Positions 1 through 7,164 of a DNA stretch of 12,000 nucleotides are shown one piece after another; positions within the stretch are counted from its first letter, which is position 1, and each line of letters opens with the position of its first letter. The notes under the pieces were generated by a model, which had not been told where the DNA came from, searched no databases, and saw only the letters and a program-made list of their open reading frames with translations. Origin of the DNA: JBKJVQ01 sp046717125. GTDB lineage: Bacteria; Pseudomonadota; Alphaproteobacteria; Rhizobiales; Methyloligellaceae. The translations under genes were made by a program, and so were the position numbers. The stretch covers positions 1 through 12,000 of the forward strand of contig JBKJVQ010000013.1 of assembly GCA_046717125.1 (NCBI GenBank), given 5' to 3'.

Positions 1-47
<47 letters not shown>

Positions 48-80
48 GCGCGCGGGATGCCCCCCGTGAGGAGAGCGGTT

Positions 81-109
81 CACTTACATGCCGCCGCCCG
101 GCCTGTCCA
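81..109 (-). promoter_or_regulatory. possible weak sigma70-type promoter for tRNA-Lys
   Basis: In the 80-base gap between rodA and the tRNA, the minus strand has TGGACA (109-104, five of six matches to TTGACA), then 17 bases, then TAAGTG (86-81). The -10 element is poor. A start near 74 would give a leader of about 27 bases before the tRNA. A small hairpin, TCCAG/CTGGA at 106-118 with a 3-base loop, overlaps the -35 element and has no T-run, so I do not call it a rodA terminator. The tRNA could equally be read through from the rodA transcript. Confidence 0.22.
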
Positions 110-127
110 GACGCTGGAACCGAGAAC

Positions 128-1270
128 TTACGAAGTGCGTCTAGCGCGATCCGAAAACGTCTCGCGCCGGTGGATATGGGCATTCAAAACGAGCCCCAGC
201 GCGATCATGACCGTGATCATCGCGGAGCCGCCGAACGAAACAAGCGGTAGCGGAACGCCCACGACCGGCACAAGCCCTATCACCATGGCGACGTTGATGA
301 ACACGTAGACGAAAAGCCCGACGCCAGCCCCCGCCGCCAAGAGTTTTCCGAACCGGCTTCTGCAGCGGAGCGCCATGAAGCTGATGAACATGAGCAGGAT
401 GATGAACAGCGACAGGAGCGCGATCGCGCCGACAAAACCGTGCTCTTCGGCGAACATGGTGAAGATGAAGTCCGTGTGCTTTTCCGGCAGGAAGTCGAGT
501 TTCGCCTGCGTTCCGTGCATGAAGCCCTGCCCCTCATATCCGCCGGAGCCGAGTGCGATCTTCGACTGGGTGATGTGGTAGCCCGCACCGCTCGGATCGC
601 GAGAAGGATCGACAAAGGTCAGGAGGCGCTCCTTCTGGTAATCGCGCAACGAGTTCCACACGAAGGGCAGCGCCGCCCACACGCCAATAATCGCCGTCAT
701 GAAATAGACCCAGCTCACGCCGGCGAAGAAGATGACGCCCGCGCCGACCGCTGCGACGATCGCGGCGGTGCCGAGATCTGGCTCCGACAGTATGAGCGCA
801 ACCGGCACGAAAACCATCAGAACGGGCGCGACGAGAGCCAGCGGCTTCGAGACATTTTCGGGTGACAGCTTCTGGTAATAGTGCGCTAGGGCGAGAACGA
901 GCACGATCTTCATCGCTTCCGACGGCTGAAAATTGATCGGGCCGAGCGTCAGCCAGCTTTTCGCTCCGTTGACCGTCGTCCCTATCATCATGATGACGAT
1001 CAGGAGCGCGAGGGTGACTGCATAAAGCGGATAGGCGAGCCGGAACCAGATCCTCATGTCCACGAGCGCGACGAGAAAAAGCAGGCCGAGCCCAAAGCAG
1101 AAGCGCGTCGCATGTTGCTTCGCCCATGGATCCCACGTGCCTTCAGCGGAATAGAGTGTCGCAACGCCGATCGCCGCGAGCAGCGTGATCACGGCAAGAA
1201 AGGGCCAGTTGAAGCGCGCGAGCTTCGCCGGGAAAGTCAGGATTGGACGGACGACCGGCTCCGCGAACAT
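128..1270 (-). CDS. rodA: RodA (MrdB), elongasome SEDS peptidoglycan glycosyltransferase
   Basis: This 380-residue polytopic inner-membrane protein polymerises lipid II into glycan strands during lateral wall growth, working as a pair with PBP2. About ten hydrophobic segments are visible. Typical SEDS signatures are NGAKSWL (residues 101-107), FQPSE (114-118), EPDLGTA (163-169), GTQAKLDFLPE (253-263) and PLVSFGGSA (342-350). The HTDFIF segment at 265-270 carries Asp267, matching the essential Asp of E. coli RodA (family knowledge). Length is normal for the family. The ATG at 1270 shares its A with the TGA stop of mrdA (TGATG), and AGGA lies about 9 bases upstream, so translation is probably coupled to mrdA. 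The frame stays open well upstream into mrdA, but that part has no RodA-like sequence. It is the last gene of the mre cluster. Confidence 0.97.
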   Translation of the reverse strand: MFAEPVVRPILTFPAKLARFNWPFLAVITLLAAIGVATLYSAEGTWDPWAKQHATRFCFGLGLLFLVALVDMRIWFRLAYPLYAVTLALLIVIMMIGTTVNGAKSWLTLGPINFQPSEAMKIVLVLALAHYYQKLSPENVSKPLALVAPVLMVFVPVALILSEPDLGTAAIVAAVGAGVIFFAGVSWVYFMTAIIGVWAALPFVWNSLRDYQKERLLTFVDPSRDPSGAGYHITQSKIALGSGGYEGQGFMHGTQAKLDFLPEKHTDFIFTMFAEEHGFVGAIALLSLFIILLMFISFMALRCRSRFGKLLAAGAGVGLFVYVFINVAMVIGLVPVVGVPLPLVSFGGSAMITVMIALGLVLNAHIHRRETFSDRARRTS

Positions 1271-3141
1271 CAGATATTTTCCTGTGGGGCGGACGCCGAT
1301 ACATCCGGCGGAGGGGTAGCGGCCGGGTGCGCGGGCATTGAGAGTGGATCGCGCTGAATCAGCGCCGTCATCACATCCTTGACGATCGGCGCAGCCGCGC
1401 GGCTGCCACCCCCGCCATGCTCCACGACGCAAGCCACCGCGTAACGCGGCGCATCCGCGGGCGCATAGCCCACGAACAGCGCGTGATCGCGCAAGTGATA
1501 CGGCATGGACGTGAAGTGACGGCCGACGGACAGGCGCGTCACCTGGGACGTGCCCGTCTTGCCGGCCATTCGCACACCCTCGATCTCGAGCTTCGAGCGT
1601 CCGGCGGTCCCACCCGGTTCGTTCACCACGGCATCCATGCCGTCTCTGATCACGTCGATGAAACCCGGTTTCACGCCGAGCGGCGCAGGGCTCGGCGTGA
1701 TCCCCTGAGAAAATGCAATGCGCGGCCGGATCGCGAGGCCAGTCGCGAGGCGGGCGGTCATGACCGCGAGCTGCAGTACTGTCGACAGAACGAAGCCCTG
1801 ACCGATCCCCGCAATCACCGTCTCGCCGCCGTACCATGGCAGTCCGAGCGTCGCGCGTTTCCACCCCGCATCAGGCACGAGTCCCGGCTTTTCCTCGGAC
1901 AGTCCGATATCGAAGGCTGCGCCGATGCCGAGGCGTCTTGTCATGGCGCCGAGACGTTCGACGCCAAGCCGGTGGGCGGTCTCATAGAAGAACACATCGC
2001 AAGACTGCTTGATCGCATCGCGGACTGAGAGGCTGCCATGCCCCTGACGCTTCCAGCAGCCGAAATGCGCGCGGCCGAGATTGAAACCTCCCCCGCAATG
2101 GATGCGTGTGCGCGTGTTGATGACACCCGCTTCGAGCCCTGCGAGCGCGGTCACCATCTTGAACGTCGACCCTGGCGGATATTGTCCCTGGATGGCCTTG
2201 TTGCTGAGCGGGTGGTCCTTGTTCTTGGACAATTTGCTCCAGCTGTCCGGCGTGATGTCGCGCACGAGATCGTTCGGGTCAAAACTTGGCGTTGAGGCCA
2301 TGAGAATGATGTCGCCGCTGCGAACGTCGAGAGCGACGACCGACGCCTTGCGTTCCCCCGCAATGCGTTTTGCAGCCATGTGCTGCATCTCGCGATCGAT
2401 CGTCAGAACCAGCGAGCCGCCATGCGCGCTCTTGGTCTGACCGAGACCGCGGACGCGGCGGCCATGCGCGTCGACTTCGATCCTGCTCTGGCCCGCCTCG
2501 CCCCTGAGTTCGCGATCGAACCCCTGCTCGATGCCCGCCATGCCTACCCGGAAACCCGGCAGGCGCATGACCGGATCTTCGTGGATACGCGACTTTCCCG
2601 CAGCGCCCACATATCCCACAACATGCGCCGAACTTGCCGCCTCGTGATAAACGCGCGAAGCGTTCTGATCGGGCATGACGCCCGGGAGCTGCGGGGCGAG
2701 AATATTGATGAGCGCAAACTGACGCCAGCTCAGGCCGGCGGCGACGACGATCGGCAGATGCGGGCTTTGCCGTCTGGCGAGACGGAGCGCGCGTTGTCTG
2801 ATGTCCGGGTCGATCGACACGATCCGGCCGAGCGCCGCGAGCGTCGCGTCGACGTTCTTCGTCAGCCCGGGGATGATGGACACACGCATGTCGAGCCGGT
2901 TTGTCGCGAGCGCCTTGCCGAACCGGTCGAGGATCGCCCCGCGTTCGGGCGCAATCAGATGCGTCGCCGTGCGATTGCTTTCGGCCAGAGCGGCCAGTTC
3001 CGACGCTTCGAGAACCTGGAGCTGATAGAGCCTCTGGCCGAGCAAACCAAAAAGCGCTGCCTGCGCCCCGCCGGCGAGGAAAAGGCGGCGCGTGAAGCTA
3101 CGGCGCAAGGCGGCTTCCATGTCTTTCGGCTCGTGGCTCAC
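1270..3141 (-). CDS. mrdA: PBP2, class B elongasome transpeptidase
   Basis: This is the DD-transpeptidase that crosslinks the glycan made by RodA. It is a bitopic membrane protein with a periplasmic catalytic domain. From the chosen start it has 623 residues: a basic N-terminal tail, a transmembrane anchor at about 19-36, a pedestal/dimerisation region with the conserved APERGAILDR stretch (64-73), and a penicillin-binding domain with STFK (325-328, nucleophile Ser325), SCD (380-382) and KTG (528-530). The C-terminal tail is rich in Pro and Ala. I chose GTG at 3141 because it overlaps the mreD stop as GTGA and has GGGAG about 10 bases upstream. The ATG at 3120 would shorten the protein by 7 residues and lacks a clear ribosome site. 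The stop overlaps the rodA start by one base. Confidence 0.96.
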   Translation of the reverse strand: MSHEPKDMEAALRRSFTRRLFLAGGAQAALFGLLGQRLYQLQVLEASELAALAESNRTATHLIAPERGAILDRFGKALATNRLDMRVSIIPGLTKNVDATLAALGRIVSIDPDIRQRALRLARRQSPHLPIVVAAGLSWRQFALINILAPQLPGVMPDQNASRVYHEAASSAHVVGYVGAAGKSRIHEDPVMRLPGFRVGMAGIEQGFDRELRGEAGQSRIEVDAHGRRVRGLGQTKSAHGGSLVLTIDREMQHMAAKRIAGERKASVVALDVRSGDIILMASTPSFDPNDLVRDITPDSWSKLSKNKDHPLSNKAIQGQYPPGSTFKMVTALAGLEAGVINTRTRIHCGGGFNLGRAHFGCWKRQGHGSLSVRDAIKQSCDVFFYETAHRLGVERLGAMTRRLGIGAAFDIGLSEEKPGLVPDAGWKRATLGLPWYGGETVIAGIGQGFVLSTVLQLAVMTARLATGLAIRPRIAFSQGITPSPAPLGVKPGFIDVIRDGMDAVVNEPGGTAGRSKLEIEGVRMAGKTGTSQVTRLSVGRHFTSMPYHLRDHALFVGYAPADAPRYAVACVVEHGGGGSRAAAPIVKDVMTALIQRDPLSMPAHPAATPPPDVSASAPQENI

Positions 3142-3644
3142 GGCAGCCAGGCTCCCGCGCGGATCTGCTTGTCTGGAATCCATCCGCGCAACAACTTGAC
3201 GACAACGGCCACAAGCGGGAAGCCGAGCACCGAAAGACCCGCACCGAGCGCGACAGGCTCCCAGCCGATCGCGCGGAAGAAATAGACCGAAGCGACACCC
3301 CAGGCGACGAGCGCGATCGCAGCTGCTGCGCCGCTCCAAGCGAGCCACAGAATGCCGAAACGCTCGGTCCACTCTGCCGCTTTGAGGAAAGAGCCGGCGC
3401 CGTGCGCCAGAAGCGCCAGCAATCCCCAGAAACCGACCGGGCTCGCGGTGACGATGTCGGCGGCCAGCCCGAACAGCATGGCCACCCATACCGGTAACCG
3501 CATTGATGGGTTCGCGGCGCACAGGAACACTGCGGACAGCATGAGCATTGGCGGCAGGAAGGTCGCGTCTCCCGGCAGACCGAGGGGTACGGCCACAAGC
3601 AGGAACGTCAGCACCAACACGATGAGCGGAGCAAGGGCGGCCAT
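3138..3644 (-). CDS. mreD: MreD, rod-shape-determining membrane protein
   Basis: This small integral membrane protein (168 residues) belongs to the MreBCD complex that links cytoplasmic MreB to periplasmic wall synthesis. Almost the whole sequence is hydrophobic, with about five or six membrane segments and a short C-terminal tail. MreD proteins are poorly conserved, so the call rests on size, hydrophobicity, the segment around FGLAADIVTASPVGFWGLLA, and above all its place between mreC and mrdA. The ATG at 3644 has GAGGAG about 9 bases upstream. That ribosome site overlaps the TGA stop of mreC (CTGAGGAG), so the two genes are tightly coupled. The end overlaps mrdA by four bases (GTGA). Confidence 0.93.
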   Translation of the reverse strand: MAALAPLIVLVLTFLLVAVPLGLPGDATFLPPMLMLSAVFLCAANPSMRLPVWVAMLFGLAADIVTASPVGFWGLLALLAHGAGSFLKAAEWTERFGILWLAWSGAAAAIALVAWGVASVYFFRAIGWEPVALGAGLSVLGFPLVAVVVKLLRGWIPDKQIRAGAWLP

Positions 3645-3657
3645 CGCGGTCGGCTCC

Positions 3658-4581
3658 TCAGGGCGCTGCGCTGACGACGGGACGCGTTGGCTTGACCGTG
3701 TCGGCGGCGACGGGCTTGCCTTCCTCGTCGATCCCGTTCGCGGTCATTAGCGCCGGCGCGTCGAAGAACAGGACACTGACAAATTCGAACCGGTTGAGAT
3801 CCGCCGCCGTGCGGACGCGATAGTCCGCGCCTTCCCCGACGATCGTTCCGACCCGCAGTCCACGGGGCAGCAGTCCGTCATGACCGGACGAATAGACGTC
3901 GTCTCCGGCGCCGATCTTCGCGCCTTCCGGCAGGAAATCGAGCCGCGGGGCTGCGCTGTTGTCTCCCGCCAGCACCGCGCGGATACGGCCCTCGCCGACA
4001 TAGACCGGAACGCGGCTCTTGAGGTCAGTCAGCAGCAGGACCCGCGACGCTGCGCCTCCGACCGATACAAGGCGGCCGACCAAACCCTCCGAATTGATTA
4101 CGGCATACCCCGCCTTGACCCCCTGCGAACGGCCGACATTGATCAGCACACTGCGCATAAACGGACCACGGCCGTCAGCGATTACACGGCCCGATGCGAA
4201 TTCGAGCGCCGGCTCTTCCACGACATTCAGCAATGTGCGGAGCTGGTCGACACGCTGATTGAGCATCTTGGCGCGCCATTCCCACGATTTGAGGCGCTGG
4301 TTTTCTGCTCTGAGCCGCGCAACCTCGTCGAGCAGGTCGATGGTCGTTCTCGCCCGAGCGACGCCGTACCGAATCCCGTGAGCCGGCATCGTCAGCATCT
4401 CAAGGGCGGGCACCGACCAGTCGGAAAGGGCCGTGCGGGCCTCGTCGATTGTTTCGTGTCCAACCCGGCTCAGGACCAAGAGAGCAGTCGCGATGAAATA
4501 AAGCACGAACAGGGTGACGCTCTGCCCTCCGCGCCGCCGTTTCGCGCCGAAAGCGAAACCCTTCCGCTGACTGTGTGACAC
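3658..4581 (-). CDS. mreC: MreC, rod-shape-determining periplasmic scaffold
   Basis: MreC is a bitopic inner-membrane protein whose periplasmic part binds and activates PBP2 and joins it to MreB/MreD. From GTG 4581 it has 307 residues: a basic N-terminus (KGFAFGAKRRR), one membrane segment at about 21-38, a coiled coil at about 80-122, and the two beta-barrel domains at about 127-275 with the VINVG-type core VLINVGRSQGVKAGYAV and GLVGRLV. The tail is unstructured and proline-containing. Start choice is uncertain. GTG 4581 has GGGAG about 9 bases upstream, directly after a hairpin at 4596-4612. A TTG at 4614 would add 11 residues and leave only four bases after the mreB stop. I prefer the GTG. 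Confidence 0.94.
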   Translation of the reverse strand: MSHSQRKGFAFGAKRRRGGQSVTLFVLYFIATALLVLSRVGHETIDEARTALSDWSVPALEMLTMPAHGIRYGVARARTTIDLLDEVARLRAENQRLKSWEWRAKMLNQRVDQLRTLLNVVEEPALEFASGRVIADGRGPFMRSVLINVGRSQGVKAGYAVINSEGLVGRLVSVGGAASRVLLLTDLKSRVPVYVGEGRIRAVLAGDNSAAPRLDFLPEGAKIGAGDDVYSSGHDGLLPRGLRVGTIVGEGADYRVRTAADLNRFEFVSVLFFDAPALMTANGIDEEGKPVAADTVKPTRPVVSAAP

Positions 4582-4595
4582 TCGCCCCAACTCCC

Positions 4596-4612
4596 GATTC
4601 GCAGCGCGAATC
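4596..4612 (-). promoter_or_regulatory. hairpin with two GANTC sites between mreB and mreC
   Basis: GATTCGC (4596-4602) and GCGAATC (4606-4612) form a perfect 7-bp inverted repeat with a 3-base loop. It starts 6 bases after the mreB stop and ends directly against the GGGAG ribosome site of the preferred mreC start. Each arm contains a GANTC motif, the target of the CcrM methyltransferase in alphaproteobacteria. A role in mRNA processing or in setting the mreC translation rate is inference. There is no T-run, so it is not a classical terminator. Confidence 0.5.
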
Positions 4613-4618
4613 AACGGC

Positions 4619-5656
4619 TCAAACTTCCACGAGAAGGTCTTTCATTTTGTCGATGTTTTCCAAGGCCATGCCGGTTCCCTTTATCACGCAACGCAAAGGG
4701 TCTTCGGCCACTCTGAAGCGAATGCCTGTATCGTTCGAAAGCCGGATGTCGAGCTTGTCAAGCAACGCGCCGCCACCGGTCATGTAGATTCCTGCATCGC
4801 AGATATCGGCTGCAATCTCGGGCGGAATTTCAGCCACGGCCGCCTGGACGCCGTCGACCAGCTGCGCGATCGGATAGCGCAAGGCCTCGGCGAGATCAGC
4901 CGGCTCCAGCTTGATTTCCGTGGGGAACCCGCGTCGCAAATCCCGTCCCTTGACGGAGATGTGCACGGGCGTGCCGTTCACCTTGGCGATCGCGGTGCCC
5001 TGCTCCTTCTTGATCTGCTCGGCGGTCGCCTCGCCGATCAGCAGCCTGTGCTTGGAGCGGATGTGGCTGATGATTGCTTCGTCCATCGTATTGCCGGCGA
5101 CCTTCAGCGACTTCGCATAGATCACCCCGCCAAGAGACATGACGGCGATGTCGGTCGTGCCCCCACCGATATCGACGACCATCGACCCTCTAGGCTCCCG
5201 GACTGGAAGGCCCGCGCCGAAGGCCGCAGCGACAGGCTCCTCGATCAAATAGACTTTCCGCGCACCGGCCGCCATTCCGGCCTCGTGCACGGCGCGGCGC
5301 TCGACCGGCGTGGCGCTTGCCGGCAGGCAGATCATCACGCAGGGCCTGACGAAGGTGGTGCGGTTGTGAACCTGCCGGATGAAATGCTTGATCATCTCTT
5401 CGGCGGCGTTGAAATCGGCGATCACGCCGTCGCGCATCGGCTGGATCGTCTCCAGCCCCTCTGGCGTGCGGCCAAGCATGGACTTGGCTTCATGCCCGAC
5501 GGCGACAACCTTTTTCTCGCCGTTGCGCGTCGCCACCGCGACAATCGACGGTTCTTCCAGAACGATGCCTCGTCCCGGCACGTATACCAGCGTGTTCGCC
5601 GTGCCGAGATCAATAGCCATGTCGGACGACACGAAGCCGACTACACTCGAAAACAT
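4619..5656 (-). CDS. mreB: MreB, actin-like cell-shape protein
   Basis: This is the bacterial actin homologue that forms membrane-associated ATP-dependent filaments directing lateral wall synthesis. It has 345 residues, the usual size. The actin-fold signatures are all present: phosphate-1 DLGTANT (16-22), the conserved IQPMRDGVIADF (71-82), the VERRAV region near 118-123, phosphate-2 DIGGGTTD (162-169), and the adenosine motif TGGGALL (293-299). A short hydrophobic N-terminus (MFSSVVGFVS) fits membrane contact. The ATG at 5656 has a strong GGGGGAAG ribosome site just upstream. The frame is open for another 53 codons to 5815, but that stretch does not resemble MreB and instead holds RNA hairpins. 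This is the first gene of the mreBCD-mrdA-rodA cluster. Confidence 0.98.
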   Translation of the reverse strand: MFSSVVGFVSSDMAIDLGTANTLVYVPGRGIVLEEPSIVAVATRNGEKKVVAVGHEAKSMLGRTPEGLETIQPMRDGVIADFNAAEEMIKHFIRQVHNRTTFVRPCVMICLPASATPVERRAVHEAGMAAGARKVYLIEEPVAAAFGAGLPVREPRGSMVVDIGGGTTDIAVMSLGGVIYAKSLKVAGNTMDEAIISHIRSKHRLLIGEATAEQIKKEQGTAIAKVNGTPVHISVKGRDLRRGFPTEIKLEPADLAEALRYPIAQLVDGVQAAVAEIPPEIAADICDAGIYMTGGGALLDKLDIRLSNDTGIRFRVAEDPLRCVIKGTGMALENIDKMKDLLVEV

Positions 5657-5693
5657 ACTCTTCCCCCGGATCGCCCACGACGCAAGACAGGAC

Positions 5694-5803
5694 GTTCGCA
5701 AAGCGCGAACCAGCGAGCCTTCCGGGTCCAATTTGAATTGTTCGAAAGGCTCGCACAAATGCGTGAGCGCCGACCGGGATCGTGCTGCAAATCCCCGGGT
5801 CGG
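5694..5803 (-). promoter_or_regulatory. structured leader upstream of mreB: three consecutive hairpins
   Basis: In minus-strand order there are three hairpins. (a) At 5803-5770, CCGACC/GGTCGG plus GGGAT/ATCCC gives 11 bp with a 2-base bulge and a 10-base loop. (b) At 5754-5713, a perfect 9-bp repeat GCGAGCCTT/AAGGCTCGC is extended on the transcribed strand by one G-U and two further pairs to 12 bp; its 18-base loop can form a small CAAT/ATTG stem. (c) At 5710-5694, GTTCGC/GCGAAC makes 6 bp with a 5-base loop. The last hairpin ends 37 bases before the mreB ATG and leaves the ribosome site free. None is followed by a T-run. This could be a cis-regulatory leader or a small RNA; I do not recognise a known family. 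It matters for mreB only if transcription starts upstream of 5803. Confidence 0.45.
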
Positions 5804-6013
5804 GCAACGGCGCACGCCACAATCGGCGCAGGATTTTTCCTTAAAAATGAACGTGTTTGGTTAAAGCGCAGCCAGAGGGATCGGAGCCCGGTCAAACGCC
5901 GTCGTAACGGAATGGGCTAAGCGGTTGAGTTTCCCGGATGCGAGGGCGGAATGTCCCTCCTGGCCGACGGTGAAGTGTCGATCCGAGCACACTTAAATCC
6001 ATTGTGCATAACG
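5804..6013. other. intergenic region between cysA and mreB
   Basis: No gene is supported here. An AT-rich block at about 5832-5864 is the likeliest place for an mreB promoter, but I cannot assign convincing -35/-10 elements: TTGACC at 5895-5890 has no good partner at the right spacing. Just downstream of the cysA stop are two weak hairpins without T-runs: AAGTGT/ACACTT at 5973-5994 (6 bp, 10-base loop) and GAGGG/CCCTC at 5942-5959 (5 bp, 8-base loop). They may mark the 3' end of the sulfate operon. Confidence 0.4.
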
Positions 6014-7144
6014 TCAGTCCGCTGAGTCCCCACGGCCGAACAGAGTATAGCGCGTCGGCTTGAAGAGCAGCTGGTCGCGAATCGCGATCTTGCTTCCCTC
6101 GGGAACGTCCATTTCGACGACATGCCGTCCGACGCCCGTCTCGAGTTCGACCCGCCGCGTCGGGCCATGTCGCCGTGTCGCCCGGACGGTTCCGGAAATT
6201 GCGGTCTCGCCCGCATCAACGAGGAGCACGTCTTGGGGCCGGAAATAAAGCAGCGCCGGCCCGGAATGTCGCTCGTCCCGAATGCCGAGCGGCCGCTGGT
6301 CCAGACTGATGACACCGTCCGAAACATCGACCGGCATTGAATTCGCCTCGCCGATAAAGCTGAACACGAACGGCGATTCCGGCTCGTCATAAACTTCGTC
6401 CGGCGTGCCGACCTGCTCGATCTTGCCTGCGTTCATGACGACGACGCGATCGGCGAGTTCGAGCGCCTCCTCCTGGTCGTGCGTGACGAAAACGGTGGTA
6501 TGGCCCGTGGTCGTATGGATTTCCCTGAGCCAACGCCTGAGTTCGCGTCTGACCTTCGCATCCAACGCGCCGAATGGTTCATCGAGGAGCAATATGCGCG
6601 GTTCGATCGCGAGCGCCCGCGCAAGCGCGACCCGCTGGCGCTGCCCGCCGGATAGTTGATTCGGATAACGCCCTTCCAGACCGGAGAGCTGTACGAGATC
6701 GAGCAGCTCGCTCGCGCGGCGGCTGATTTCGGCGGCTGAGGGCCTGCGCGATCGAGGCCGCACCGAAAGCCCGAACGACACGTTCTCAAGCACCGTCATG
6801 TGCCGGAAAAGCGCGTAGTGCTGGAATACAAAGCCGACGTTCCGCTGCTGCACGCTGAGAAGCAGCGCATCCTCGCCGCCGAAGAGCACGCGTCCGGAGG
6901 TCGGCGCGTCGAGCCCGCCAAGGATGCGGAGCAAAGAGGTCTTGCCTGATCCGGAGGGACCGAGCAGCGCGATCAGCTCGCCCGCCCGAATGTCGAGGGA
7001 AACGCCATCCAGAGCCGACGTTTCGCCGAACTGCTTGAACACATTGTCGATAGCGACATTCAAGGGCGGTCCCCAATGGCTCGACCAATCCGCAGGCGCG
7101 CGCTCGGCGGCGGACTGTAGGGGGAATGTCACACGGGCGTCCAT
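6014..7144 (-). CDS. cysA: CysA, sulfate/thiosulfate ABC transporter ATPase
   Basis: This is the cytoplasmic ATPase that powers sulfate import through CysT/CysW. It has 376 residues from ATG 7144. The ABC motifs are in order: Walker A GPSGSGKT (62-69), Q-loop around Gln108 (FVFQHYALF), signature LSGGQ (164-168), Walker B ILLLDEP (184-190) and switch His222 in VTHDQEEAL. A C-terminal regulatory domain follows, with the CysA-like FRPQDVLL segment. The ATG has GGAGAG just upstream and starts 20 bases after the cysW stop. About 27 residues precede the usual CysA beginning (NVAIDNVFKQFG). A TTG at 7063 with GGGGA six bases upstream is an alternative start that would give the standard N-terminus. 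It is the last gene of the operon. Confidence 0.95.
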   Translation of the reverse strand: MDARVTFPLQSAAERAPADWSSHWGPPLNVAIDNVFKQFGETSALDGVSLDIRAGELIALLGPSGSGKTSLLRILGGLDAPTSGRVLFGGEDALLLSVQQRNVGFVFQHYALFRHMTVLENVSFGLSVRPRSRRPSAAEISRRASELLDLVQLSGLEGRYPNQLSGGQRQRVALARALAIEPRILLLDEPFGALDAKVRRELRRWLREIHTTTGHTTVFVTHDQEEALELADRVVVMNAGKIEQVGTPDEVYDEPESPFVFSFIGEANSMPVDVSDGVISLDQRPLGIRDERHSGPALLYFRPQDVLLVDAGETAISGTVRATRRHGPTRRVELETGVGRHVVEMDVPEGSKIAIRDQLLFKPTRYTLFGRGDSAD

Positions 7145-7164
7145 GGTTGCCTCTCCGAGCTGAT

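Noticed and set aside
1271..1864. Upstream extension of the rodA frame by about 198 codons
   Set aside because: It lies within mrdA in another frame, its Arg/Gly-rich translation does not resemble RodA, and the ATG at 1270 gives the family-standard length.
2380..3285. 301-codon open frame on the plus strand opposite mrdA and mreD
   Set aside because: Antisense shadow; it spans the mrdA/mreD junction and has no domain or ribosome-site support.
3142..3522. Upstream extension of the PBP2 frame by 127 codons
   Set aside because: It runs through mreD in another frame and has an Arg-rich translation without homology. The GTGA junction explains the start.
5657..5815. 53-codon N-terminal extension of MreB from a GTG at 5815
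   Set aside because: ATG 5656 has a strong ribosome site and gives a standard 345-residue MreB. The extension has no MreB-like sequence and overlaps the leader hairpins.
5831..5864. Possible CtrA site (TTAA...TTAA) upstream of mreB
   Set aside because: The two TTAA half-sites are 16 bases apart, not the 7 expected for a full CtrA box.
4961..5920. 319-codon open frame on the plus strand opposite mreB and its leader
   Set aside because: Antisense shadow of MreB. The low-complexity Arg/Asp/His-rich translation has no family likeness.
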